This document shows positions 18,190 through 26,531 of a stretch of 64,000 nucleotides of DNA, in pieces. The notes beneath the pieces were generated by a model. That model ran no database searches. It had not been told where the DNA came from and was given only the letters and a program-made list of their open reading frames with translations. The DNA is from Bradyrhizobium sp. CCGB12 (lineage in GTDB: Bacteria; Pseudomonadota; Alphaproteobacteria; Rhizobiales; Xanthobacteraceae), in the NCBI RefSeq assembly GCF_024199845.1, contig NZ_JANADO010000001.1:6138001-6202000 (forward strand). The letters are read 5' to 3'. The position numbers and the translations under genes are program-made. Numbering within the stretch: position 1 is the first letter of the stretch; every line of letters starts with the position of its first letter.

Positions 18190-18390
18190 TCAGATGCCGC
18201 CCGCCAAGTGCAGCAGAATGTCGGCACCGCAGGATGCGGTGAGCATGACGAGCATGCATACGTTGAAGCGAAAGATTGCGGTGGCAGCCGCGACCGACGA
18301 GACGTCGTCGATGCGCAGCGCCGGTGCGTCCGCCGTGCCGATCAATCGAGACAATTTGGCGGGTACAATGGAGGTGTCTGATAATGACAT
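18190..18390 (-). CDS. Possible small membrane protein
   Basis: A 66-codon frame starts at 18390 (MSLSDTSIVPAKLSRLIGTA) and ends in a hydrophobic helix (IFRFNVCMLVMLTASCGADILLHLAGG). It is co-oriented with the next two genes and ends 57 bp before the small periplasmic protein gene, so it might be the first gene of that operon. I recognise no family and the ribosome binding site is weak. It could be chance. Confidence 0.35.
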   Translation of the reverse strand: MSLSDTSIVPAKLSRLIGTADAPALRIDDVSSVAAATAIFRFNVCMLVMLTASCGADILLHLAGGI

Positions 18391-18652
18391 GCTGCGCCCT
18401 TGGTGATCAGGACGCGATTCTTGGGCATGTCGCCTGGCGGGGAGATCGCAAATCCCCGTGGCTCGAATACAAGCCCGGATGGCCGGGCTGTCAACCCGAT
18501 ATCTCCATCCAATGGCTCAGTTTGCATCACGCTTTGGAGACGGAGAGGACTCCCCTGTCCTATTTCAAACGCGTCCTGAAAATGCCCAACGGATTCAGGA
18601 AACGTTTGGAAGTTCGCGCGTTACGGAGCGAGCAACGCAATGGAGGAAGCAT

Positions 18653-18970
18653 ATGCGAACCTCGATTCTCGCGATGATGGTCGTTGCCGGAAGCGCGATT
18701 GCCTTCCCCGCAACAGCCCAGACGCCGCAAGCCGCACCGAGCGATCAAACAAAAGAGCAGATGCATCAAGATGCAGATAAGGGGCTCAAGACGGGCGAGC
18801 CCAACGAGCAGATGCAACGCGATGCAGATAAAGGAATCAAGACGCGCAATTCCGGAGAGTCCGGATACGTAGCCGATCAAGACAGGCCGGCTGCCTCTTC
18901 GCATCCCCCGGGACGACCGGGAACCGGTCAGACCACGGGCACAGGTAGCCAGACTGGCGCTCCTAAATAG
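18653..18970 (+). CDS. Small secreted protein with internal repeats
   Basis: From the ATG at 18653, which has GGAGG seven bases upstream, the 105-residue product has a signal peptide (ILAMMVVAGSAIAFPATAQ) and a hydrophilic mature part. It contains two copies of a 14-residue unit, EQMHQDADKGLKTG and EQMQRDADKGIKTR, and ends in a Gly/Thr/Pro-rich tail. I recognise no family. It is probably periplasmic and disordered. Confidence 0.7.
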   Translation: MRTSILAMMVVAGSAIAFPATAQTPQAAPSDQTKEQMHQDADKGLKTGEPNEQMQRDADKGIKTRNSGESGYVADQDRPAASSHPPGRPGTGQTTGTGSQTGAPK

Positions 18971-19262
18971 GGAGCCAAGACACGATAGTTGCAGGGGTCA
19001 TCGCGGCCTTTAGCCTGCGACGTCGAGAGTCATTGAAACTGCTTCAACGGTCGCTGATCGCGCCCTACGCGTCGGCAGCCGTGATCGTCTCGTTGAGCTC
19101 TGGTCGGGCGGGCCAGGACGGGGAAATCGCTTCGGAGTGTCTCTTACCCACCTCTTGAAGCTCTCGGCCGATCTCACGTAGAGTGTCTTGGAGGGGACAA
19201 GCAGACTCCCCGTGAGACTTCGGTCCAAGCTCTGCGCAGCACGCAACACGTGGAGCTTGCGC

Positions 19263-20297
19263 ATGGACACCGACCGATACTCCTCCTCCCGACCTTCGAT
19301 CGCCATTCTCTCGCGAGGCGACGCAACCTCGCGCCGGCAGACGACCGCGCAGAACAGCCGTTTTGTGCAGGTTTTCGAAGCGCTCGGCGCCGTCGGCATC
19401 GACGCGCGCCCAGCGATCTACGACGAAAGTTTTGCCGAAGAGGTCTGCGAACAGTTGCTCGCGGTAGACGGCGTGCTCGTATGGGTCAATCCTATCCAAG
19501 ACGGTCGAAATCGCGCGGGTCTTGATGCCCTGCTGCGCGACGTCGCCGCCCGCGGCGTATGGGTGAGCGCGCACCCCGATGTCATCCTCAAGATGGGGAC
19601 CAAGGAAGTCCTCTATCGTACCCGCTCGATGACCTGGGGAAGCGACGCGGCACTATATCAAAACGCTGCGGCGATGCGCGCCGAGTTGCCGACACGGCTC
19701 GCTGCCGGTCCGCGCGTGATCAAGCGCAATCGGGGCAACGGCGGACAAGGCGTCTGGAAGGTCGAGAGGCTGCCGATCTCCTCCATGATAAAGGTACTGG
19801 ACGCAACCAAGGACGCGTCCGAGGAACTGACGCTGGATGATTTCCTCCGCCGCTGCGCGGAGTATTTCGAGAACGGCAGCGTGATCGACCAAGCATTCCA
19901 GCCTCGCCTGAGCGAGGGCGTGGTGCGTTGCTACATGGCAGGCGATCGCTGCGCCGGCTTCGGCCATCACAAGGTCAAAGCCCTGGTCGAGTCGCCTGCC
20001 GCACGTTCGGAGGCCGGACCACGGCGCTACTCGTCCAAGACCGATCCGCATTTCAAACGACTGCGTCAGTTGATGGAGGACGAGTGGACGCCACAGCTAA
20101 CCTCGCTGCTGGATATTGTACGAGGTGACCTGCCCGCGATCTGGGACGCCGACTTCATGCTCGGCCCTGTCCAAGCCGATGGGAGCGACAGCTATGTGCT
20201 CGGCGAGATCAATGTCAGCTCGGTGCACCCTTACCCGGATGAGGCGCCGGCAGAGATCGCGAGGCGGGTTGCCGACCGGCTGCAGCTCAAGCTTTGA
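19263..20297 (+). CDS. ATP-grasp-like protein (Cj0069 family)
   Basis: The 344-residue protein starts at the ATG at 19263 (MDTDRYSSSRPSIAILSRGD), with GGAG eight bases upstream. It reads SIAILSRGD ... GVLVWVNPIQDGRNRAGLDALLRDVAARGVWVSAHPDVILKMGTKEVL, then VIKRNRGNGGQGVWKV, and ends IWDADFMLGP ... YVLGEINVSSVHPYPDEAP. The KRNRGNGGQGV loop and the acidic D-A-D ... GEINVSS segment look like the ATP-binding Gly-rich loop and metal-binding residues of ATP-grasp enzymes. Substrate unknown. fetA starts 3 bp after its stop, so it is the first gene of an operon with fetAB. Confidence 0.8.
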   Translation: MDTDRYSSSRPSIAILSRGDATSRRQTTAQNSRFVQVFEALGAVGIDARPAIYDESFAEEVCEQLLAVDGVLVWVNPIQDGRNRAGLDALLRDVAARGVWVSAHPDVILKMGTKEVLYRTRSMTWGSDAALYQNAAAMRAELPTRLAAGPRVIKRNRGNGGQGVWKVERLPISSMIKVLDATKDASEELTLDDFLRRCAEYFENGSVIDQAFQPRLSEGVVRCYMAGDRCAGFGHHKVKALVESPAARSEAGPRRYSSKTDPHFKRLRQLMEDEWTPQLTSLLDIVRGDLPAIWDADFMLGPVQADGSDSYVLGEINVSSVHPYPDEAPAEIARRVADRLQLKL

Positions 20298-20300
20298 CGC

Positions 20301-20897
20301 ATGCTAACGGTCAGCGGGCTCAAGCGCCTGCATATCTCCGTGTCATTCGACTTGCAGGACGGCGAATGCGTCGCCCTGCAAGGGCCCTCCGGGGTCGGGA
20401 AGACCTTGCTACTCCGCTCCATCGCGGACCTCGATCCCAACGAGGGGACGGTCAAGCTTGACGGAACGCTTAGAGAGGCGATGTCCGCTCCCGCCTGGCG
20501 AAAGCGAGTGACCTACCTCGCCGCCGAGCCTGGCTGGTGGTCCGACACCGTGCAAGAGCACATCACAGGCTGGGAAGATGCTCTGCCGCTGGTCACCCGC
20601 TTGGGGTTGCCAGACGATTGCGGACCTTGGCCGATTCAGAGACTTTCGACTGGCGAAAGACAACGTTTAGGGCTTGTGCGCGCACTCATGCTGCGATCGC
20701 GCGTGCTTCTGCTGGATGAGCCAACTTCGGCGCTCGACTCGGCATCCGCCGCAGCCGTGGAGTTCCTGATCGCCGAACGCATTTCGAAAGGAACGAGCGT
20801 TATCTGGAGCACCCACGACAACGCTCAAGCCCGCCGCGTCGCGTCAAGGATATTGGCGATGGGCCCCGATGGCGGCCTCAAGGAGCGCCGGCCGTGA
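20301..20897 (+). CDS. fetA: ABC transporter ATPase, FetA-like
   Basis: This compact 198-residue ATPase has Walker A GPSGVGKT (about 28-35), signature LSTGERQRLGL, Walker B VLLLDEPTSALD and H-loop STHD. It matches FetA (YbbL), which with FetB exports iron and protects against oxidative stress in E. coli. It overlaps the fetB start by GTGA (20894-20897). The identification rests mainly on FetB next door. Confidence 0.85.
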   Translation: MLTVSGLKRLHISVSFDLQDGECVALQGPSGVGKTLLLRSIADLDPNEGTVKLDGTLREAMSAPAWRKRVTYLAAEPGWWSDTVQEHITGWEDALPLVTRLGLPDDCGPWPIQRLSTGERQRLGLVRALMLRSRVLLLDEPTSALDSASAAAVEFLIAERISKGTSVIWSTHDNAQARRVASRILAMGPDGGLKERRP

Positions 20898-21700
20898 CCT
20901 ACATCCAGCTTTCGTACGCCGATCTGGTCCTGCCCGCGCTCCTTGTCGTCATGGACGGCGGCCTCTCGCTTGTTCTTCACCTCAAGCTTGAGAAACAACT
21001 GGCCATCGCGACCGTGCGCATGGTGGTCCAGCTCGTCCTCGTTGGATACGTGCTGACGTTGCTTTTTGCCGCGGTGTCGCTGCTTTGGACCGCACTAGCC
21101 GCCTTCATCATGGTCCTCTTCGCGTCTCGGGAAATCGTCGCGCGGCAGAAGCGGCGCCTTCCGGGCGTTTGGAAGTACGGCTTGGGCGCCGGATGCACGC
21201 TGCTCGCCGCCGGTACCGTCACGATGTTCGCGCTTCTAACGGAGCTACGCCCGGATCCCTGGTATCACCCGCGCTATGCGCTACCTTTGCTGGGTATGAT
21301 CTTGGGTAACACCATGACCGGAATCAGCTTGGGCTTGGACGTACTGACAAATGGCTTGGTGCGCGAACGAACCGCTGTAGAAGCTTGTCTTGCACTCGGG
21401 GGCACCCGGTACCAAGCTGTGCTGCCAGTCATACGGGATGCGTTGAGAAGCGGTTTCATGCCAATCATCAACAGCATGGCAGCGATTGGCCTTGTTTCTT
21501 TGCCGGGCATGATGACGGGCCAGATTCTTGCGGGCGTCGAGCCGGTCGATGCGGCAAAGTATCAACTGCTGATTATGTTCCTGATCGCTGGCGGAACAGG
21601 GCTGGGAACGCTGGCCGCCGTCCTGGGGGGCGCACACCTGCTAACCGATCATCGACATCGGCTCCGCCTCGATCGAATATCTATCGAAGGGTCAGGTTAG
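20894..21700 (+). CDS. fetB: Iron export permease FetB (UPF0014)
   Basis: The 268-residue membrane protein has about seven hydrophobic helices and the UPF0014 features: LHLKLEKQLAIATVRMVVQL, the basic cytoplasmic loop ASREIVARQKRRLPG, and LGMILGNTMTGISLGLDVL. A conserved E-A-C-L-A-L-G-G motif and GLVSLPGMMTGQILAG complete the family pattern. It starts with GTG at 20894, overlapping fetA by four bases, so it is translationally coupled. With FetA it should form an iron exporter in the inner membrane. Confidence 0.92.
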   Translation: MTYIQLSYADLVLPALLVVMDGGLSLVLHLKLEKQLAIATVRMVVQLVLVGYVLTLLFAAVSLLWTALAAFIMVLFASREIVARQKRRLPGVWKYGLGAGCTLLAAGTVTMFALLTELRPDPWYHPRYALPLLGMILGNTMTGISLGLDVLTNGLVRERTAVEACLALGGTRYQAVLPVIRDALRSGFMPIINSMAAIGLVSLPGMMTGQILAGVEPVDAAKYQLLIMFLIAGGTGLGTLAAVLGGAHLLTDHRHRLRLDRISIEGSG

Positions 21701-21871
21701 GTGTTGCCCTGATCCGTCGAACAAAAGGTAGCGGAACGGGGCTCCAATGACGCCGGTCGTCGACCATTCTTGGGCCGATCTTTCACTTCCGCTTTCGTTA
21801 GCCCGAGCTGCCCCCTTCTGCTTCAGAGGGGCAAGCGGACATAGCTTCGCGATCGGATTTATGGTCAAGTC

Positions 21872-22186
21872 CTAAGCCGTACGGAGGCTCGCCATTATCC
21901 ACCCAATCACGCAGGCAAACGCCAAAATGACGAGGGATGGGCCGACAATCAGCGGCGTTAGATATTCCAACGCAGCGAGGCGAGCAGCACCGACTTCGCT
22001 GTCCCTTGGCGCTAAGTATTGCTTGAAGAACGTGGCGGCTTGCGCCCGCACGACGGCATCGGGCACGTCCCTCGCGGAGAGCGACACGTTGTTGGGGAAT
22101 TCATTCCTGGCGCCGTGACCGGCAGCAAAGCCGGCATCGAATTGGTCAAAAGGATTGTCTCGCTTAAAAGAGGCCCGAACTCGCAT
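21872..22186 (-). CDS. Hypothetical protein with a C-terminal membrane helix
   Basis: The 104-residue frame ends in one hydrophobic helix (TPLIVGPSLVILAFACVIGWIMASL). The N-terminal part is hydrophilic (DVPDAVVRAQAATFFKQYLAPR). A GAGG run lies about 12 bases before the ATG. I recognise no family. A tail-anchored inner-membrane protein is the simplest reading. An overlapping frame at 22012-22374 appears to be a shadow. Confidence 0.45.
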   Translation of the reverse strand: MRVRASFKRDNPFDQFDAGFAAGHGARNEFPNNVSLSARDVPDAVVRAQAATFFKQYLAPRDSEVGAARLAALEYLTPLIVGPSLVILAFACVIGWIMASLRTA

Positions 22187-22398
22187 CTTTCATTGCCTCG
22201 CGCGTCGTACTCGGCTTGGAGACTTCGGTTTTCGGGCTTGGGTCGAACTGCCCGCCTGGTGACCGTTTGTGCAGGTACACCGAAGCGACGTCGAACGCGC
22301 GTAATAAATTGCGAGTTCGGGCGACGTCGGTCTGACGCGCTGGCAGGCCTCAAGGAAGGATCGTCAGCATCCAAGTTGGGGGCATGTCGGTCGCGGCA

Positions 22399-23190
22399 CT
22401 AGCGCGACCATGGCCATGACAACAACGGTTGCGGCTTCTTGACTTGCAGCGGGGCGGTTGACGCCGGCTTTGGCGCTTGGGCAACATTGGCCGACTGCCG
22501 AGGACGCGGCAATGGTATTTCAGGCATAACCCTTGGCTCTTCGGGGCTCACCTTTGGCCCTTCAGGCATCACATTTGGCGCTGAAGCGTTGGCAATGACG
22601 CCGGCGAGTTGTGCTTGGCTTGCGTTGAGGCGCTCGGTAAGCGTCTGGCTTTCGCGCGCCATCTGGATTTGGATTGCCCTGGTCTCGTCCGCGATACGAT
22701 TGTTACGCGCTATTTCTTCCTGGCTCGCCTTGAGTTGGCTCGCGACATTTTCGTTGTCGCGGACCAATTGCTCTTGCCTCACTTTGAGCTGTTCGACCGC
22801 CTGGCTCAGGGCAGCAAGATCGCGCGTCAACGACTGGAGCTGCGGTGCCAAGTCGGAAGACAGGGCGATGATGGCAGACAGCGCTGCGTCTTTCGGAGAG
22901 GCCGCCTCTCGGGGGCCCTGCGTCAGAGGTGCAGGGTGAGGGGCCGTCATGGCGGGATGAGCGGAGGGCGACCACCACCAAGCAACAACACCAATCGATG
23001 CCGCCAACAGAGAGCAGGCGAAAGCCACATGGCGCCGCTTCGCCGATGAATGGTTCGTTGCTGGCTGGGCGCGAGACGCCGCCACGCTGGTCGGCTGGGC
23101 CGAGGGACTGTCTCCCTCTTCGCGCGCCAGGTGCGAAAGCTCCTCCGCGATCTGCATTTCCGCGAGCCTGTCGTCCCGCGTGGAAGCCAT
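22399..23190 (-). CDS. Membrane-anchored coiled-coil protein
   Basis: The 263-residue protein has a cytoplasmic N-terminus (~50 residues), one transmembrane helix (HVAFACSLLAASIGVVAWWW, about 54-73), and a long coiled coil (about 105-200: LQSLTRDLAALSQAVEQLKVRQEQL ... SQLKASQEEIARNNRIADETRAIQIQMARESQTLTERLNASQAQL). The C-terminal 60 residues are Pro-rich. GGAG lies eight bases before the ATG. Proteins of this shape are common in Bradyrhizobium but I know no function. Confidence 0.7.
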   Translation of the reverse strand: MASTRDDRLAEMQIAEELSHLAREEGDSPSAQPTSVAASRAQPATNHSSAKRRHVAFACSLLAASIGVVAWWWSPSAHPAMTAPHPAPLTQGPREAASPKDAALSAIIALSSDLAPQLQSLTRDLAALSQAVEQLKVRQEQLVRDNENVASQLKASQEEIARNNRIADETRAIQIQMARESQTLTERLNASQAQLAGVIANASAPNVMPEGPKVSPEEPRVMPEIPLPRPRQSANVAQAPKPASTAPLQVKKPQPLLSWPWSR

Positions 23191-23810
23191 TTGGTGCTCT
23201 CCATATCCAATGCAACGGCACCCGCGTGAGAGTGATCCGCGGCATCTGAGCTATGTCTAGCTAACGCTCGACGGGATGCAGACGGTCTTTGAACCTACGA
23301 AGGGCCCCATGTCGCCTTTTTACCAAGTCACCAAAAAACTGTAACTATGCTCATCGGCCGGAAGTCAGGAAATGAACCTGTCAGGAAATGAACCTGACCC
23401 TTCACGATGGTGCTGCGTTTCGTCGTTCAGCACCGTGGCAAGCAGAAGCATCGACAGAGCTGGCTTACGATGTTTGGCGCAACCACTCAAGTCCTGCCGG
23501 CCGATGTTATCCGATAAATCTGCTTGCCGCCCTTAAGCGGCGCGGATTTTTCAATCAGCCCCCGGACTTCAAGACGCTTGTTTGTGTGATCACGACCGAC
23601 ATGGAAGTCGGCGGCGCCGTCAGCTTCAAAATGGGATTTTCGACAGGCTCACACCGATCTGGCCCAAGTCGCGATGGACGAGTTCGAGTTTCACATTGCT
23701 GCGACGCTTGGAATTTTCCTGTCTCGTCTCGCCTCGTCTCATGCCAATTCCAACTCGGCCCCATATCCGGTGTGCTAGGCTAAGCAATTCTCTTGGGCGA
23801 GGAACGTCAG
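23191..23810. other. Intergenic region without a recognisable gene (620 bp)
   Basis: Two frames (plus strand, 23388-23783 and 23582-24184) have no family resemblance and the second overlaps the next gene out of frame. The region contains a 16-bp tandem repeat at 23364-23395. The ATG-proximal part (GGGCGAGGAACGTCAG) is the leader of the substrate-binding protein gene. Confidence 0.45.
23364..23395. repeat. Perfect 16-bp tandem repeat
   Basis: GTCAGGAAATGAACCT occurs twice without spacing (23364-23379 and 23380-23395). The unit lies in a gene-free stretch. It may mark slippage or an old insertion site. Confidence 0.9.
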
Positions 23811-24791
23811 ATGAGGCGAAGGCAGTTCCTAACTCTCGTCGCAGGCGCGGCAGCTGCGCGGCCGATCAAAGGCAATGCACAACAACAACCGAAGAAGCGA
23901 CCGATGATCGGCTTCCTCGTGGCAGGATCAGAGACGTCTCACGGGGCATGGGCGGCGGCATTCGCGAAGCGCTTGTCAGAGCTTGGATGGACAGATGGAC
24001 GCAACGTCACGATCGAGTATCGATGGGCAGCCGGAGATGTACAGCAGACCACGGAATTTGCAGCCGAGTTCGCGCGACAAAAGGTCGATCTGATCGTCAC
24101 GTCGGCGTACGGCGTTGTGGCCGCCAAGCAGGCAACGTCTACCATTCCCATTGTATTTGCGGCTTACGGCGATGCCGTTGGTAACGGCCTTGCTGTAAGC
24201 TTGTCTCGGCCAGGCGGAAACCTGACGGGACTTTCCATCCAGCCAGGGGAGCTTAGTAGCAAGCGTCTTGAATTGCTGAGAGAAGTTATCCCAAGCGTCC
24301 GCCGTCTCACTGCATTGGTCAATATACACTACGCCGGTCTTAAACACGAAGTCGCCGGTATCCGGGCTGCATCCGAACGGATGAACATCGACGTAAACAT
24401 TGTTGAGATCGCGACGGCGGGCGACATCGAGCCCGCCATGACAAGGCTGGCGGGCCGCACTGATGCTCTTTATGTGTACAGTGAGCCTCTTACAAACGCT
24501 CACAAGTCCCAAATCATCGCCGCGGCCAACACCGCAAGAATACCAACCATATTTGGATTCAGAGAATTCGTTGACGCCGGAGGCTTGATTTCATACGGAG
24601 CCAATTTTATCGACCTGTTCACCCGTGCAGCGGAGTTTGCGGATAAGATACTGCGTGGGGCAAAGGCGGCCGACATGCCAATTCAGCAACCGGTGAAGTT
24701 CGACCTCATCATCAATCTCAAGACCGCCAAAATTCTTGGTCTAAGCATTTCAGAGAGTGTTCTGACACGGGCCGACGAAGTTATCGAATAG
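23811..24791 (+). CDS. Orphan ABC-type substrate-binding protein (ABC_sub_bind family)
   Basis: From the ATG at 23811 the 326-residue protein has a Tat-like signal (MRRRQFLTLVAGAAAARP) and the family pattern: IGFLVAGSE, LSELGWTDGRNVTIEYRWAAGD, AAFAAEFARQKVDLIV, ATSTIPIVF, RPGGNLTGLS, and the usual ending INLKTAKILGLSISESVLTRADEVIE. No permease or ATPase gene is adjacent. Orphan members are extremely numerous in Bradyrhizobium and their ligands are unknown. A TTG at 23793 is a less likely start. A broken copy of its 3' end lies at 25.66 kb. Confidence 0.88.
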   Translation: MRRRQFLTLVAGAAAARPIKGNAQQQPKKRPMIGFLVAGSETSHGAWAAAFAKRLSELGWTDGRNVTIEYRWAAGDVQQTTEFAAEFARQKVDLIVTSAYGVVAAKQATSTIPIVFAAYGDAVGNGLAVSLSRPGGNLTGLSIQPGELSSKRLELLREVIPSVRRLTALVNIHYAGLKHEVAGIRAASERMNIDVNIVEIATAGDIEPAMTRLAGRTDALYVYSEPLTNAHKSQIIAAANTARIPTIFGFREFVDAGGLISYGANFIDLFTRAAEFADKILRGAKAADMPIQQPVKFDLIINLKTAKILGLSISESVLTRADEVIE

Positions 24792-24799
24792 GCTCTTTC

Positions 24800-24997
24800 T
24801 CGGGTTGTCCGGATTTGGCTCATCGCGGTAACCGGCGTCGTGCAGGATATTTCTGGAGGTCGATGTCGTCCGGAAGTCGCCCGCCCTTGGACCGGGGCGG
24901 TCCGCACTGGTTTGGGCCAGCAGAGGGGTGGACTTGACGGCGATGAGGCCAGCTGCGGCCAACGCCGCGGACTGAGAAATTCGCGCTTCGTCAGCAT
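24800..24997 (-). pseudogene. Frameshifted remnant of a secreted protein's N-terminus
   Basis: On the minus strand MLTKREF starts at 24995-24997, and a one-base frame change continues as SQSAALAAAGLIAVKSTPLLAQ, which together read like a twin-arginine or Sec signal peptide cut after LLAQ. The next residues (GDFRTTSTSRNILHDAGYRDEPNP) run into the tail of the substrate-binding protein gene region and stop. I do not recognise the parent gene. This rests on the pattern alone. Confidence 0.3.
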
Positions 24998-25267
24998 GGT
25001 AAAATCCGCCCTGAAACGGGAAGCACGCTGTCACTGGCGGCAATGCACCATTTGATCTGGAGCAATACGCAGAATACGACGCTGCAAACTGGAATCAATG
25101 TCGCCTATTGGCCAACACGTTAAGACGAGTTGACCTGCTTCGCTGCTGAATGCATAGCGGACACGACACGCGTTCGCGGATTCGATCACTGCCGACATGC
25201 TAAAGTTGGCTCAGCAGATTGATCAGAGCGAGAACGTGCCTTGGAACCATGCAAGCGGATCGATTCA

Positions 25268-25618
25268 ATGGCAAAGCATCGAATCTATACGACAAGCTTC
25301 GCGAGCGTTTATCCGTTCTATGTAGCGAAGGCGGAGAAAAAGGGACGTACCAAGGCGGAGGTTGATCAGGTCATCTCGTGGTTGACTGGCTACGGTCAGG
25401 AGGAGCTGGAGACGCAGCTGAAAGAACAAACCGACTTTGAGACATTCTTTGCAGAGGCTCCCAAGATCAATCCGTCGCGAGCCCTCATTAAAGGCGTAAT
25501 TTGCGGTGTTCGAGTGGAGGACATCAAAGAGCGAACTATGCAGGAGATTCGCTACTTGGATAAACTGATCGACGAGTTGGCTCGTGGAAAAGCAATGGAC
25601 AAAATTCTACGAAAATAG
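25268..25618 (+). CDS. DUF2200 family protein
   Basis: From the ATG at 25268 the 116-residue protein has the full DUF2200 pattern: [39 protein letters not shown] and [42 protein letters not shown]. The frame upstream to 25241 adds a short unsupported extension. The family is small, soluble and of unknown function. It stands alone between remnants, and its stop is 42 bp before the first gene-tail fragment. Confidence 0.88.
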   Translation: MAKHRIYTTSFASVYPFYVAKAEKKGRTKAEVDQVISWLTGYGQEELETQLKEQTDFETFFAEAPKINPSRALIKGVICGVRVEDIKERTMQEIRYLDKLIDELARGKAMDKILRK

Positions 25619-25660
25619 TGATCCCGAGCGACCGGGCCGCCGTCCTCTTGGCGCGGCGTA

Positions 25661-25793
25661 GCGGATATAATGCTGCGTGGGGCAAAGGCGGCCGGCATGC
25701 CCATTCAGCAACCGGTGAAGTTCGACCTCATCATCAATCTCAAGACCGCCAAGATTCTTGGTCTGATTTCAGAGAATGTTCTGACACGGGCCG
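25661..25793 (+). pseudogene. Copy of the 3' part of the substrate-binding protein gene
   Basis: This 133-bp stretch matches 24639-24774 almost base for base apart from a 3-bp deletion (CTAAGCATTTCAG there, CTGATTTCAG here) and a few substitutions. It would encode GVLRGAKAAxMPIQQPVKFDLIINLKTAKILGL. It has no start and is cut just before the normal C-terminal ADEVIE. Confidence 0.85.
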
Positions 25794-25945
25794 CTATTGG
25801 TCGCCGACGCGCCGGGTCCTGAGGTCCTCGACCAGCTCAAAGGCTGGAAGCGGATCTACGCGAACGACATCGCGGTGATCCATGTGCGGGTGACCACGGA
25901 CGGCCGCGGCGCCGAAGTGAGGCCGCGGCTCAGGGCGTGCATTCG
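25794..25945 (+). pseudogene. Copy of the 3' part of the polytopic membrane protein gene
   Basis: Starting around 25792 the sequence matches 15352-15505 (VADAPGP, VLDQLKGWKRIY, NDIAVIHVR), including the stop codon context GAAGTGAGGCCG and about 25 bp beyond it. It is joined directly to the substrate-binding protein fragment. It is more diverged from 15.35 kb than the other fragment is from its source, so it may come from a paralogue. Confidence 0.8.
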
Positions 25946-26083
25946 CCAAGGTGAGACGTCTGCTTCCAAGTGTGAAGCAGACTTGGCACTCAGCACGCCC
26001 GTTCCCGCGAATTCCGGATTTCGCGTACTGGCCAGCAGTAGTATAGTGGAGGCGTTACCAAGGCTAATCTGAGGGAGGAAATC

Positions 26084-26482
26084 ATGATGAACCTGACCTC
26101 CTCGACGAGCTTCGACTTCAAAGCCGAAATTATTGGAGCTTATTCCGCCTGGGATTTTGCGTTCAACAAAGCTGACGCGAAAGCGGTCGCCGCGACGTAT
26201 GTTTCGAACGCCAAAGTGCTACCGCCAACGCATCAGGTCATATCGGGTCCGGAAGAAATCGAAAATTTCTTCGCCGGGCTGTTTTCAGGCGGATTCACTG
26301 ATCACAAACTGACAATCATAGACGCGGGTGGAGACGAGAAGGTCGTCTACAGCACCGCAAAATGGTCGGCCGAGGGCAAGGGACCGGATGGGAGCCGCCA
26401 AAGTGCCGGCGGCATTGCAACCCATGTGTTCGAGCGCCAGGCGGACGGCTCACTGAAGCTGAGGTTACATACCTTCAACTGA
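26084..26482 (+). CDS. SnoaL/DUF4440-like protein (ketosteroid-isomerase fold)
   Basis: The 132-residue protein reads IIGAYSAWDFAFNKADAKAVAATYVSNAKVLPPTHQVISGPEEIENFFAGLF, then a beta sheet (KLTIIDAGGDEKVVYSTAKWSAEG). This is the NTF2-like alpha+beta barrel of the SgcJ/DUF4440 group, a fold used for many small-molecule reactions. The substrate is not predictable. A strong ribosome binding site (GAGGGAGGA) precedes ATGATG. It is 49 bp upstream of the large cyclase gene and on the same strand. Confidence 0.8.
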   Translation: MMNLTSSTSFDFKAEIIGAYSAWDFAFNKADAKAVAATYVSNAKVLPPTHQVISGPEEIENFFAGLFSGGFTDHKLTIIDAGGDEKVVYSTAKWSAEGKGPDGSRQSAGGIATHVFERQADGSLKLRLHTFN

Positions 26483-26531
26483 CAACTGAGTTCGCCGTCG
26501 TATCGCTTGGCACCGCGCGAGGAGACTTCGC

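Noticed and set aside
22012..22374. 120-codon minus-strand frame overlapping the small membrane protein at 21872-22186
   Set aside because: It overlaps in another frame, has no hydrophobic or domain pattern and looks like a shadow.
23388..23783. 131-codon plus-strand frame upstream of the substrate-binding protein gene
   Set aside because: No recognisable domain, it starts next to a tandem repeat, and composition changes along its length.
24683..25043. Longer minus-strand frames across the substrate-binding protein gene end
   Set aside because: The part under the gene (reading YSITSSARVRT and ILAVLRL) is the antisense of its conserved C-terminus. Only the short signal-like piece is kept as a possible remnant.
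25618..26072. Two frames (25618-25878 and 25797-26072) after DUF2200
   Set aside because: They read through two gene-tail fragments out of their original frame or without a start, so they are pseudogene remnants.
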